Assembly (NCBI GenBank): GCA_019918135.1
Contig: WBZZ01002988.1
Span: forward strand, 198,501-262,500
Direction: 5' to 3'
Source: Paulinella micropora
Taxonomy: Eukaryota > Cercozoa > Imbricatea > Euglyphida > Paulinellidae
Length of the DNA: 64,000 bases
Positions 12,406-21,820 of this stretch are shown one piece after another (within the stretch, counting starts at the first letter, position 1; every line of letters starts with the position of its first letter). A program made the translations under genes and the position numbers. The notes below the pieces were generated by a model. The model saw nothing but the letters and a program-made list of their open reading frames with translations, made no database searches and was not told where the DNA came from.

Positions 12406-12971
12406 AGTTCGACTGATCATGAGAATGTGAGAGTACAAGAACTAGAAGAAGATTTGGCTTTTGTTTGATTTTGAAGCAAAGATCACGCAATAATCTATCA
12501 TCCGTAAATAACGTAATTATCTTGTGCCAGTGTATCTTTTCTACGGTCGACAACCGCACCCTTTTAATAGAGACTTTTCGCTTGTTATTTTTCAGTAAGC
12601 GAGCGTTGCTGAAATTACGGTCAGACAAGCAAAATGGAATCATTGGGCCTGATCATGATAGTAGTATAGGGGGCCACTTTGGCACACTTTTTCAGTGCAG
12701 TTTCTCTACAGAAACCACACTAAGAGCCGTTATTCGTTATTTCGTCTTCCTATTTATAACTAATATAGACAAACAAAAGAGAGAAAAATGGCTACCTTTA
12801 AATAATTATTATTAAATTGACCTTTTTCGTCTTACTCTTCCAACTTCAGTCTTCTCCACCTACCACACACAAGTATGGTATGAGTAAATCTCTTTGAAAT
12901 AAAGAGGGCTTTCGCCCAATTTTTTTAAAATTGAAAACACACTAGTTTATACTCCTATGTGCTAAAGGAGT

Positions 12972-12989
12972 AAGTGGTTATAACCACTT
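12972..12989 (-). terminator. 18-bp perfect palindrome after the coiled-coil gene
   Basis: AAGTGGTTA/TAACCACTT is a perfect 18-bp palindrome directly after the TAA stop (12992-12990) of the minus-strand gene. A second hairpin, TACTCCT/AGGAGTA, lies at ~12949-12973, and GGGC-TTTC-GCCC at ~12909-12920. Such a cluster at a gene end suggests transcript 3'-end formation; no transcript data are available. Confidence 0.55.
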
Positions 12990-13462
12990 TTATTCAATTC
13001 TTTGTCTTTTATATTTCTCATATGCTTGAATGATTTCTGATGAAGTTTTACCACTATCAATCATTTTTCTTGCTCGAATTTCATCGTCAACTCTCATCGG
13101 TTGATTTTCCGCACCTAACCAATGTTCAAATAATCGTAATTGTTTTTTCTTATTTATTTCTTTTCTCTTTTCTTCTCTCTTTATCAAATCTATTTTTTCC
13201 TTTCTTTCTATTTCTCCTTTTCGCATTTCAAGTATTTCGTTAATAGCATTTCCTTTGTTTTTGCAATCTCTTTTTTGCTTTTCCAATTCAATCCTTTCTT
13301 TCTCATTTTCGTCAAGTTTGCTTTGTATTATTTCATTTCTTGTTTCGTTTTTCAATTTTTGTTTCATTAATTCAGATAGTTTTTTGTCTTTCATTTTTCC
13401 AACCATTTATTATTTTCTCTTTCAAAATATTCGTTGTCGCTGTTATCTTCCTCGCTACTCAT
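12990..13462 (-). pseudogene. E1 coiled-coil protein with conserved C-terminal helix
   Basis: A start at 13462 gives an acidic leader (MSSEEDNSDNEYFE) related to that of the E2 gene at 48411. The frame is lost near 13405 and resumes as a long Lys/Glu coiled coil (13406-12990) ending in a short domain with FEHWLGAENQPMRVDD, matching FERWLEKNKFPMSRQE in E2. Function unknown. In E1 the gene faces outward at the left end, whereas in E2 the homologue is on the plus strand after the polymerase. Both copies are frameshifted at different places. Homology rests on N- and C-terminal blocks plus a shared ACCTTGAC...TTTGGACAG stretch upstream. Confidence 0.65.
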
Positions 13463-13739
13463 AATATATGTAATCCTGTCCAAAAAGTCAAGGTGTCGAG
13501 GTTGCAAACTTTTGCACTTTGTTACCTCAGCCTGACCTTTCTCGTCTACGGTGTAAAAAAAATTTTCGCTTTTCCTTTTTTAAGGCATTTCAAACGAACA
13601 GCCGAAATCCAGAAATTCACACAATTGAGTAAAATGTTTTTCCTCGTGCTTTTTCGTTCTGCGACTTTTTTTCCAGAATTCCCAAAGTGGCTAAGACAAG
13701 AAGTCCAGACCCTTGCTGTTTTTGTGTGTTGCTTGTAGG

Positions 13740-14444
13740 ATGTCGGACAACGAGCCTGAAGAGGAGCGACACGACGACCCAGAGCAGGAAGAGCCTGAAA
13801 ATGAGGTAATTTCATTTATGCTTTTTGTTTTATGTGTATGCTGTTTCTTGTATAGGGTGCTATGGCCCTTCTGGAGGCACAGCAAGAAGCACAGGACGCA
13901 CATGATGCACGTGTTCAGGTAAATTATATAAGTTTATTTTTTTCTTGCCTTTCTTTATGTGTGTATAGCAAACAGAGGAAAAAAACGTCGCCGACACTGC
14001 TATTGAGGTAAATCATTTTTATTCTATTGTTTGTTTTATTGTCTGTATGATTAGGATGTAACAGAAGATACAAAGAACATGAGTGTAGTAGAAGTTCCTG
14101 CCTGGTTGAGGCCTAGAGGTGCTAGGAAAAAAGGTGCAAAAAAGGGGGGAAGACCAACAGGCAGCAGAAATGTCGTGATTAGAATCAGCGATGTTAATGT
14201 AGTAATAGATAAGAAGGCAGGAAATGCAAAGTATTATTCTGTAGAGGTGCCAAATTCTATTGCTGTTGTTGTCTGGGGATACCGCTCAGCTCCGCAAGAA
14301 ATTTCAGAATATGTTGTCGTATTTGAGCCTCGTGTAGGAGAAACAGATATGATTATGGTGAGAACATGGCCTAATGTGGCGGAGATTGTTTCTCATTTTG
14401 GAAGAGTGGTGCAAACTATTTACAAAGCCAAGTTCATCCGTTAA
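13740..14444 (+). CDS. E1 four-exon gene of unknown function (acidic N-terminus, ~90-aa C-terminal domain)
   Basis: Exons 13740-13805, 13856-13918, 13969-14007 and 14055-14444 join in phase 0 throughout and give ~185 residues. The introns are 50, 50 and 47 nt, each GTAA...TAG (GTAATT/GTATAG, GTAAAT/GTATAG, GTAAAT/ATTAG). The protein has an acidic N-terminus (MSDNEPEEERHDDPE), a Gln/Ala helix, a Lys/Gly-rich basic patch (RGARKKGAKKGG) and a compact C-terminal domain. The E2 gene in the same place (49090-49611) also has an acidic start and similar-sized C-terminal domain but no introns. A further acceptor-like CTTGTAG stands directly before the ATG, so a 5'-UTR intron is possible. Function unknown. 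Confidence 0.7.
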
Positions 14445-14466
14445 TTAAATAAGTTGTTAAGCATAG

Positions 14467-14508
14467 CATTTTCTTCTAGATAAACAAATACCAATCTGGA
14501 AGAAAATG
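14467..14508 (+). terminator. 15-bp hairpin between convergent genes
   Basis: Arms CATTTTCTTCTAGAT and ATCTGGAAGAAAATG (one G-U pair) around a 12-nt loop lie between the stop of the four-exon gene and the stop of the convergent integrase gene. It is a candidate 3'-end signal. Confidence 0.55.
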
Positions 14509-14542
14509 TTATTGCCAAATGTTTCGTTTTAATTTATTTTTA

Positions 14543-15532
14543 TTAAAGGTCTAACTTTTCGATTTTCTTTTTTATTCTAGCACTGCTCCGTATGTTTTCC
14601 GGTTTTACATCCAATGATTTTAATAAATTAATATTTTTTTTCTCTTTTGTAATTTGTTTCACTTTGTCCGATAACTGCTCCTTCGGTTCTTCTTCTTCAT
14701 GATGCTCTTCAACTTTAGTCTTTAATAATTCTGACGGTCTTACTAAGTCTTCTTCTGATAGTATAACTTTGAAGCCTTTACGGCCCTTAACCTTGAGTAT
14801 AGTTTTACTGAATTGCTTGTCCCCTTTAGAAAAAATAGTTCTTTCTAATTCCTTTCTTACTCTTGTTCCTTTAGGGAATTCATTAATTAAAGGATTTCTG
14901 TAGATTTCCTGAGTGTTCTTTTCGGTTCCTTCAAAAACATTAATCGGAACTGCTTTAATTGTTGTATGATATGTTTTATTATAAGCATCAACAACCTCAT
15001 GAATAATAGGAACCCATTGAAAATTTTCATTAAATTCCCATATTAAGTTTAATTCATTTCGTATTGTTCTAATAAACCTATCAATTATACCCATTGTTCT
15101 GTGATCGCCTACTTGGACAGTTCTATGTTCAATATTATTTTGTCTGAACTATTCACTGACTTGTCCCTTAAACTCACCACCATTATCTGAAGTAATTCTT
15201 TCAGGAACTTTTTTTGTAAATATTTTTTTTAACCCTTCTAAGACATAACCAGTTGTTTTATTTTTGACTGGCTCAATCCACCCACGACGGCTATATACAT
15301 CAATAGCAACTAATCCAAAATTATTGTTAGCATTACCTTTCTTTGTCGCCACCTTTGACATATCCATTAAATCAATAAATACTTGACTTAGTGGTTTTGC
15401 TTCTGGTGATGTTATCGTGTTCCATATCTTAGCGGGCTTTGATTGAAAATGTATCTCGGCCACTTCTTCAAGTTTTTCTTTCCGCTCTGTCTGCTCAGGA
15501 GTTTCTTGTTGCTGAGTATGTTTGCTGTCCAT
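14543..15532 (-). pseudogene. E1 retroviral-type (RVE) integrase with one internal stop
   Basis: The gene starts at 15532, one base after the structured intergenic element. The catalytic core shows the first Asp in FIDLMDMSK (~15365) and the second in TSDNGGEFKG (~15180). The third catalytic site reads GIIDRFIRT (~15080), with Asp where Glu is usual. A TAG at 15151-15149 stands where E2 has Trp; everything after it stays in frame. The C-terminus has an SH3-like block (GTRVRKELERT, VKGRKGFKVIL) and a basic tail. No N-terminal HHCC zinc domain is seen. Role: insertion of the viral DNA into the host chromosome. It is only moderately similar to the E2 integrase, unlike the structural genes. Confidence 0.85.
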
Positions 15533-15533
15533 T

Positions 15534-15676
15534 GATATTTTAGAATTGCGTTTCGTGCTCCGCACTCTCACTTATTCTAAAACATCGTTTTTTCTTTTTC
15601 TTTTTATTTAATCGCAGACGATGTTTGTTGAAGACGTAGTCTGAAAAGAAAATCGTAGATTTTCTAAACAAATATC
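15534..15676 (-). other. structured intergenic element, instance 1 (E1)
   Basis: Minus strand: GATATTT (15676-15670) overlaps the TGA of the upstream gene and AAATATC (15540-15534) ends one base before the integrase ATG. Hairpin P1 (TTTGTT/AACAAA) carries two sub-hairpins, AGAAAATC-TAC-GATTTTCT and AGAC-TAC-GTCT. P2 is ACATCG/CGATGT with a purine-rich loop. P3 is TTTTAGAAT/ATTCTAAAA capped by GTGC/GCAC. Confidence 0.8.
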
Positions 15677-15999
15677 AAAATTTTAAAAACATTCTTGAGA
15701 CATCATCATTATTTTTTTCTTTCTTGCTTGGTTTCTCTGCTTGATTATAAACATTAACAGATATGTTTGACTTCTTTCCGTTTCCTTTTTTAGATTTAGA
15801 CTTCGGCTCTTCCTCTTCGCTTTCTTCACTTTCGCTTTCGCTCTCATCAGGCTCAGGCTCAGGCACAGGCTTTTTACTTACTTTCTTTTTTGCTTCCGCT
15901 TTCTTTCTCCTTATTTTCATTTTAGCCATTTTTTCTGCTATAATATCTGTGAAATCACATTCTTCATCGCTCTTAATATATTTTAGTATTTTTTAAATA
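15675..15999 (-). pseudogene. E1 acidic/basic nuclear-type protein, amino-terminus missing
   Basis: The frame encodes a Lys-rich stretch, a Glu/Ser-rich stretch and a conserved C-terminal block (ISVNVYNQAEKPSKKE, ending MFLKF) shared with the E2 gene at 50606-51124 (ISVNVYNNTPKSKEK, IFLKF). E2 has ~60 more N-terminal residues. In E1 the homologous frame opens only at ~15999, directly beside the fibre promoter, with no early ATG; an internal ATG at 15929 could still be used. The truncation point coincides with the boundary where E1 and E2 become nearly identical, so it looks like a recombination scar. Function unknown; low-complexity charge suggests DNA or protein binding. Confidence 0.65.
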
Positions 16000-16016
16000 A
16001 ATAATTAAATAATATA

Positions 16017-19000
16017 ATGTCGCAATATAAACCATTACTAGGCTTGTCAGAAATCGCAACAGACAGCCTATCAATAGCCAACCTTGACCTTACCAACACA
16101 AACATAGTCGGTCTTAATACAGACAGAGTGCCAGAAGATGATGACCCCATAAATCTTTATTACACTGACGACCGATTTGATACACGACTGGCTACCAAAA
16201 GCACCGCAGACATTAAAGAAGGACTTAATTATTATTGGACTGATAACCGCTTTGACACACGGCTCGCTTTAAAATCAACAACTGACCTAAAAGAAGGACT
16301 TAATTATTATTGGACTGATAACCGCTTTGATACACGGCTCGCTTTAAAATCAACTACGGATATCAAAGAAGGAAGCCGTTTATACTACACAGAGCAACGA
16401 GTAAGGGATAATGACGAAGTCAAAGGCTCAACTCAACACCGCTCTAATACTTCCAATCCGCACCAAACCAGTTTATATAATTTGATTGACACAAACATAT
16501 TTGCACAAGCAAGCGGACAATACTTAACTTACAACGATGTAGAAGGTAAATGGAAGAATACAGCCCTTGGTTCAATTGATACACTTTCAGATGTGGTCAT
16601 TACAGCACCAGTGGCGATGAATAGTTATCTAACATATAATTCAATAAACTGGGTAAATAAAACATTTCCGATAAATGTTGATGAAACAGGCAACATTAGT
16701 ATGGAAAGGAAGAATATAACAGGAGTTAATTTACTAAATGATAATAATAATAAGGTGTCACCGAGTGGAAGTATAGATAGCCACAGCGATGTGACAATAA
16801 CAGGTTTTCCAGCAGATAATCAACTGATTATGTATAGCACGGGGCAATGTAGAAACGCCACACCACCCTTTCTTAGATTAGACGGCACAGCCAGTATGAC
16901 GGGAGGACTAAATATGAATGGTTATGCTATTTCGGGGGCTTCTACATATAATGGAATTAATCTCGCTAATCTCGCAGTTGATGGTTCGGTGGTCAAACTA
17001 ACAGGAGACCAAACCGTAGGAGGAATTAAAACATTCAGCAATATAATAAATGCGAGTGCGGGGATTGATATGAAAAGCCAAAGCATAACAAATGTTAATC
17101 TTGTTGATGGTGTGGATGTTTCAGTTCTTGATACTTCGGTGGATTGAATGTTTCAGTTCTTGATACTAACAGGAGACCAAACCATAGCAGGGAATAAAAA
17201 ATTTACATCAACTTTAGAAGTAAGTGGTTCATCCAATCCTACTACTTTTGACGGCATTGGAATGGCCTTTGATACAAAAATAGGAATGATTGCAGCACAA
17301 AAAACTGCAACAGCGACTTGGTATCCGATGCAAATAACGGGTTCGTATGTTGAGTTATATTCGGGTAATACTTTAATTATAACCGCAACTGGAACAACAC
17401 TATCTTTGAATAACAACAAAGTAACAAACTTAGCCACACCATCAGCAACAACTGACGGAGCAAATAAAAGTTATGTTGATAAAAAAGACGGGCAAAATGT
17501 GAAACTAACAGGAAACCAAACCATAGCAGGAATTAAGACATATAGCAGTGGTGTTGAAATAACTGGAAATTCAATCAATTCAATAACAAAGGGCGCATTT
17601 ATCGTTTTCAATTCTACCAGTAATATTGGGTCTATTGCTAGTTTGGATATGAACACGGCAACATATTACAACTTTGAAATTTCTGCGAAAAAAATAAGTT
17701 TTATTATTGATGGGGTAATCGTCGGTTGGGTAAATGCTTCGGGGCTAGATTGTAATAGTAGCAAAATAGCCAACCTTGGAGCTCCGACATTAGCGGCCGA
17801 TGGAGCAAACAAAAGTTATGTAGATACATTGGACGGGCAAAATGTAAAACTAACAACAGACCAAACCATAACAGGAAGTAAAACATTTAATGGGGCGAGC
17901 ACTACGATAAAATATCTAACTTCAACGAACAACGCCGATTTTAATAATCAAACTATCACTAATGGCGGAAATATAACATATAATGGGGCGAGGATATTAA
18001 ACCAAAATGGAGGAGATATATTCTTTTCACGGACAGCAGGAGATTATCAGTATTTCTTATTTACTCTAAATACTGCTACAAGTGGAACCGCGAACCAACG
18101 AGGTTATGTATTTACGAATGTAGCATTTGATGCAAAAGGGGCGGGACTTTATATTTCAAAACTTTTGGATAATAAAAGTGCTTCGTCTGATATCGTCCGT
18201 TTTAACAATGCTGGCGGTATGCGATTTTATGGTGCTTTGGATATGAACTCAAACAACATAACAAATGGCGGAACAATAACGGGAACTACATTAACGGCAA
18301 CTGCTGGCATGACTACAACAACTTTAACGGCGAGCGGACTATTAAATGCAAATGGAGGTTCTAGCATAGTTATACAAGGAAACACAAATGGTGGTAATAC
18401 GAGAGGAATATTTTTGTGGGACACAGGCAACACCAGTTATGGCATTTATATGGCTTCAAATGGAGGAGCTACAAATACCAGAAGTCTAGCAGGAGGGTCT
18501 GCGGTTGCAGGCAACGATTTCACTTCTTTCGCCGTTAGATTTAGAGTGAGCAATGTTTCCACTGATGGTTTTATATGGGAGAACTCTTCCGAACAATTGT
18601 TAATATCATTAAATGGGGCAAACGGGACTTTATGGACGAAAGGATTAATAACGGCTAGTGCGGGTATATCAACAACAACAGCAACTGCAAGTGGATTAAT
18701 AACGGCAAATGCAGGGATATCTGTTGTTAATAGCACAGTCGACATACGCGGGGAAGCAAGAAGTGGGTCTCATCCATCACCAGTTGGTTTATATGTCACG
18801 GGCAATCTTAGCCCATCTTCTGACGGTGTTGAATTCAGACACAGCAACGGGACACAGGGAGTTGGTTTTGGTTATGATTCAATATATGCTACGGGAAGCA
18901 ATACCAATCAAGATTTAAATTTTTATGCGAGGGGGACAGGAGTAATCTATGCTCAGAGTGATACAAGCATGACAACAGCATCCAGCGGATTTTTAACATT

Positions 19001-19573
19001 AAGAAAAAGACCAAACAATACGACCAACCCACAAATATTTATGAAAGCAGGAGACTCATCTGGTTATGCGGTAGTAATGAATACAGGTGGATTATTACAT
19101 GCTTGGTCGACTTCATTATCAAATGGTGAAAACAATACAGGATATGTCTTTATTGCAGCAGGAGCGAATGTTTGGTCTTCTGGTTCAGACAGGAGATTAA
19201 AATCAGATATTAAAACACTAGACTGCGGGGATTGTTGCGATAAACTTATGAAAATAAACTGCTGTTCATATTATTTGAAATCAGACGAAAAGAAACAGAA
19301 AAAGAACCACGGATTTATTGCGGATGAAGTAAAAAAAATATTTCCAGAATTTGTGTCTGAAAGTGGACTAAAGTCAGATGATGGAAAAAAGGAAATTATG
19401 AAGGTATATCATACACGGACTTCATACCAATACTGGTTAGTGTTTTTCAACACATGGCGGAAAAGGTAGTTAATTTAGAAAAAGAAAATAAAAATCTTAT
19501 GAATATACTACAAGACCAAGCAAATCAATTAGCAGAAATCAGAGTGGCCGTTCTTGATAATGTCAAACAATAA
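16017..19573 (+). pseudogene. E1 fibre protein with S74 intramolecular chaperone domain
   Basis: The N-terminus holds repeats of the phage-fibre kind (LYYTDDRFDTRL), including two extra 25-residue units (75-bp period, 16221-16370) absent from E2. The shaft has many LTGDQTIAGxKTF repeats. The C-terminus contains SSDRRLKSDI (~19183) and GFIADEV (~19310), the signature of the endosialidase-type S74 self-cleaving chaperone, then a coiled coil. A TGA at 17145-17147 follows a local duplication of GTTTCAGTTCTTGATACT, and a frame change near 19395 moves the tail (QHMAEKVVNLEKEN) out of frame. Expected role: trimeric host-attachment fibre on the virion. Confidence 0.85.
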
Positions 19574-19917
19574 TACAACCAGAGTTCACAGACCACCACC
19601 TATTATGGATATGGATGGCGAACTAACTCCCGAATTAAAGTCTCGTGTTCTTGAAGTAGAACTAAAGACTGAGGAAAAAAAAAATAGAGCACGAATTGGA
19701 AGATAACTGGAATTGTTGTTGTATAAAAAACAGATCAACCGACAGCCGACTTATTAAATACTTATTTCAAATGGGTATCATCATTGCCATTATAGCCCTT
19801 TGTATCGTGAGGCTATCTGAAAAGAACTTGCCGTGCGAGGTTGCTAATACTTATGTCGGAATCCTAACATTGCTTATCGGCATTTGCCTTCCATCACCTT
19901 CTAGCTCAAAGAAATGA
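19560..19917 (+). pseudogene. E1 small two-helix membrane protein
   Basis: The ATG at 19560 overlaps the fibre stop by 14 nt, as in E2. An acidic N-terminus is followed by a Cys cluster (NWNCCCIKN) and two hydrophobic segments (MGIIIAIIALCIVRL and YVGILTLLIGICLP). An expanded A-run at 19677-19686 breaks the frame between the halves. Function unknown; size and two membrane helices would fit a virion membrane or lysis-type role, but this is not shown. Confidence 0.65.
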
Positions 19918-20165
19918 ACATTCATATACTTGAGTTTTATACCACATAGCATCATTTGAGCACATTAAAGGAATGGCTTCATCAAAACTAACACACCAAT
20001 CACTAAAAGGTTTATACACACATTTAAATTTGGTTTCTATTCCTTTTTGAATACACCACACACAACTTTCATTTTTTTATCACTGACCCGTGAGTAAAAG
20101 TCGCAGGCAGTTCGAGCAGAAATATTAATTAATAAAAAGTTTATTAGCACTAATATAGAGTACAT
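19906..20165 (-). pseudogene. E1 cysteine-rich secreted-type protein, antisense
   Basis: Starts at 20165 with a hydrophobic signal-peptide-like stretch (MYSILVLINFLLINISA), followed by TACDFYSRVS. One missing A near 20075 shifts the frame; after the shift the cysteine pattern matches E2 (55369-55118), including SFDEAIPLMC. It lies antisense between two plus-strand genes and its 3' end overlaps the membrane-protein gene. Conservation of cysteines in two diverged copies argues that it was a real gene. No family is assigned; spacing vaguely resembles a PSI domain. Confidence 0.6.
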
Positions 20166-20172
20166 CACGGCT

Positions 20173-20516
20173 GACTATAAATACCAAAAGATTATTTTTC
20201 TGAGCAATGATTTTGCTGGAGGAAGCAAAACATTTAATAAAAATATTCAAATGTCATTCACACCCACCAAAATGAATGTAAAATTGATCCACTATATGAA
20301 CGACGAGACCGAAACCAAAACCAGAATTCTTTATATGGACAGAATTGGAATTATTGGAACATTTGCGGACAGCACCACAGCAAAGGTTACAATTTGGGTG
20401 TTGTAGGATGGACTGACGGACAATATACATTTAAAGTCCTTGAAACTGACAGCGGAAATATTGACACGGGAAATTTAGCAGGCCGAATTGTTGTGTGTTT
20501 GGAATTTTTGGCTTAG
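20173..20516 (+). pseudogene. E1 copy of a ~120-aa structural-type protein, degraded
   Basis: Homologous over most of its length to the intact E2 gene at 55394-55756 (shared block ending TFNKNIQMSFTPTKMN). The E2 start codon region is replaced here, and about 14 bases are missing near 20383, so no full frame exists. It stops at TAG 20514-20516, only eight bases before the ATPase ATG, with no structured element between. Confidence 0.7.
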
Positions 20517-20524
20517 AATATACG

Positions 20525-21343
20525 ATGCTTAAAATAAACAATGTCAAGGTGAAGCCCGTAAAACAAGAGGGTGATGGAAACAAAAAAGCAAAAGGTTATA
20601 AATTATTTAATGAGCCGTATGCTAACATATTTCTACTCGCCCGTAAGAAGAGCGGGAAAACGACAGCACTCTTTGAAATACTGAAACGGACTACAGACAG
20701 AAAAACCCGTATTGTAATTATTGCTTCAACGATACACAAGGATTACATTTATAAAGCAATGGTAAAGCACTTTAAGAACAGAGGCAACCCGATGTCAATA
20801 TATACCTTTCTTAAATCAGATGGTGTAAATGTTATTGATTATGAGTTAGACAAACTGAACAAACATGACGAGCAACACGAAGGAGAAGTAAAACAAGACA
20901 AAGAAGAAATAGAGAAGCCACAATTTTTATACTTTGGAAAAGAAAAGAAACAGAGCGCCGCAGAGGCACCAAAAGAACGACCCAGCAAGTATATTTTGCC
21001 AGAGGTTGTTTTTGTTTTGGATGATTTAGGGAGTGGATTAAGAGACAAGTCCGTAAGTGATTTGTTAAAAAAGAACAGACACTATAAATCAAAGGTGATT
21101 ATGTCTAGCCAGTATCTGAACGACCTACGGCCAGAAGCCATTAAGCAGTTAGATTATTTATTAATCTTTCCGGGTCAGTCTCAGGACAAAATGGAACTCG
21201 TGTATAAACACTTAGACTTATCTTTTGATTTTGATTATTTTCTTCAAAAGTATCACGAAGCAACAAAGGAGAGATTTAATTTTCTTTATGTCTCAAGTGT
21301 TGATGATGAGTTACAGAAGAATTTTAATTTTCGTCTAAAATAA
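20525..21343 (+). CDS. E1 DNA-packaging ATPase (FtsK/HerA-type, A32-like)
   Basis: Intact, 272 residues from ATG 20525. Walker A is ARKKSGKTTAL (~residue 40), Walker B is VVFVLDDLG (~residue 160), followed by KNRHYKSKVIMSSQYLNDLRPE, the sensor region typical of the adenovirus IVa2/poxvirus A32/Polinton packaging ATPases. A Lys/Glu-rich insert lies between the Walker motifs. It would pump viral DNA into preformed capsids. Almost identical to E2, where a 10-bp deletion breaks it. Confidence 0.9.
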   Translation: MLKINNVKVKPVKQEGDGNKKAKGYKLFNEPYANIFLLARKKSGKTTALFEILKRTTDRKTRIVIIASTIHKDYIYKAMVKHFKNRGNPMSIYTFLKSDGVNVIDYELDKLNKHDEQHEGEVKQDKEEIEKPQFLYFGKEKKQSAAEAPKERPSKYILPEVVFVLDDLGSGLRDKSVSDLLKKNRHYKSKVIMSSQYLNDLRPEAIKQLDYLLIFPGQSQDKMELVYKHLDLSFDFDYFLQKYHEATKERFNFLYVSSVDDELQKNFNFRLK

Positions 21344-21376
21344 TTATTTGATTTTTAAATTTTTTTTCATAGTATA

Positions 21377-21694
21377 ATGGTAGTAAAAACAACTCGTGTT
21401 GAAGTCATTCCAACAATCGGCAAACGAACTATTAACTCAAGCACCAACATGGCTGGAGGTAAAAAGAAAACTGGACGGAAGAAGGGCAAGGGGCAGGCTG
21501 GCGGTAAAATTAACTGGCAAAAAGTGGGCAAAACCGCAATGGCTGTTGATAAATTTCTTCGCAATAATAAGTTAATCTCTAGGACTGCGGGAGCATTAAG
21601 TAGTGTCGGGGTACCTTACGCTGGTAGTGTTGGTGCTGTAGCATCAAGACTGGGGTATGGTAAGCAGAGAGGACGAGGTGCCCTTAAGTTTTAA
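21377..21694 (+). CDS. E1 small basic Gly-rich protein (core/membrane-active type)
   Basis: 105 residues. Basic N-terminus (KKKTGRKKGKGQAGG), a central amphipathic helix (VGKTAMAVDKFLRNNK) and a Gly/Ala/Ser-rich hydrophobic end with GVPYAGSVGAVASRLGYG followed by a basic tip. This resembles small basic virion proteins found near the capsid genes of many Polinton-like viruses and virophages (adenovirus pX/pVI-like position). Function by analogy only. Intact in both copies. Confidence 0.65.
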   Translation: MVVKTTRVEVIPTIGKRTINSSTNMAGGKKKTGRKKGKGQAGGKINWQKVGKTAMAVDKFLRNNKLISRTAGALSSVGVPYAGSVGAVASRLGYGKQRGRGALKF

Positions 21695-21696
21695 AT

Positions 21697-21818
21697 GATA
21701 TTTGTTTAAGACTACGTCTTCAACAAACATCGAAAACCAATTTATGTTTTCAATAAAGAAAAAACGATGTTTTAGAATAAGCGAGAGTGCGTAGCACGAA
21801 GTGAAATTCTAAAATATC
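21697..21818 (+). other. structured intergenic element, instance 2 (E1)
   Basis: GATATTT starts two bases after the TAA of the basic protein gene; AAATATC ends two bases before the protease ATG (21821). P1 TTTGTT/AACAAA with AAGAC-TAC-GTCTT, P2 ACATCG/CGATGT, P3 TTTAGAAT/ATTCTAAA with GTGC/GCAC. Confidence 0.85.
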
Positions 21819-21820
21819 AA

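Noticed and set aside
12335-12643. Minus-strand frame ending in poly-Val
   Set aside because: Half of it is (CTA)n translation; the rest has no homologue in the window.
12650-12880. Left terminal inverted repeat of E1
   Set aside because: Compared by eye with the reverse complement of 43330-43515; only short AT-rich or TTCGTCTTAC-like coincidences, so no TIR was called.
16017-19469. Minus-strand frames inside the fibre and other structural genes
   Set aside because: Shadow frames of repetitive coding sequence, same positions in E1 and E2, no start signals or leaders.
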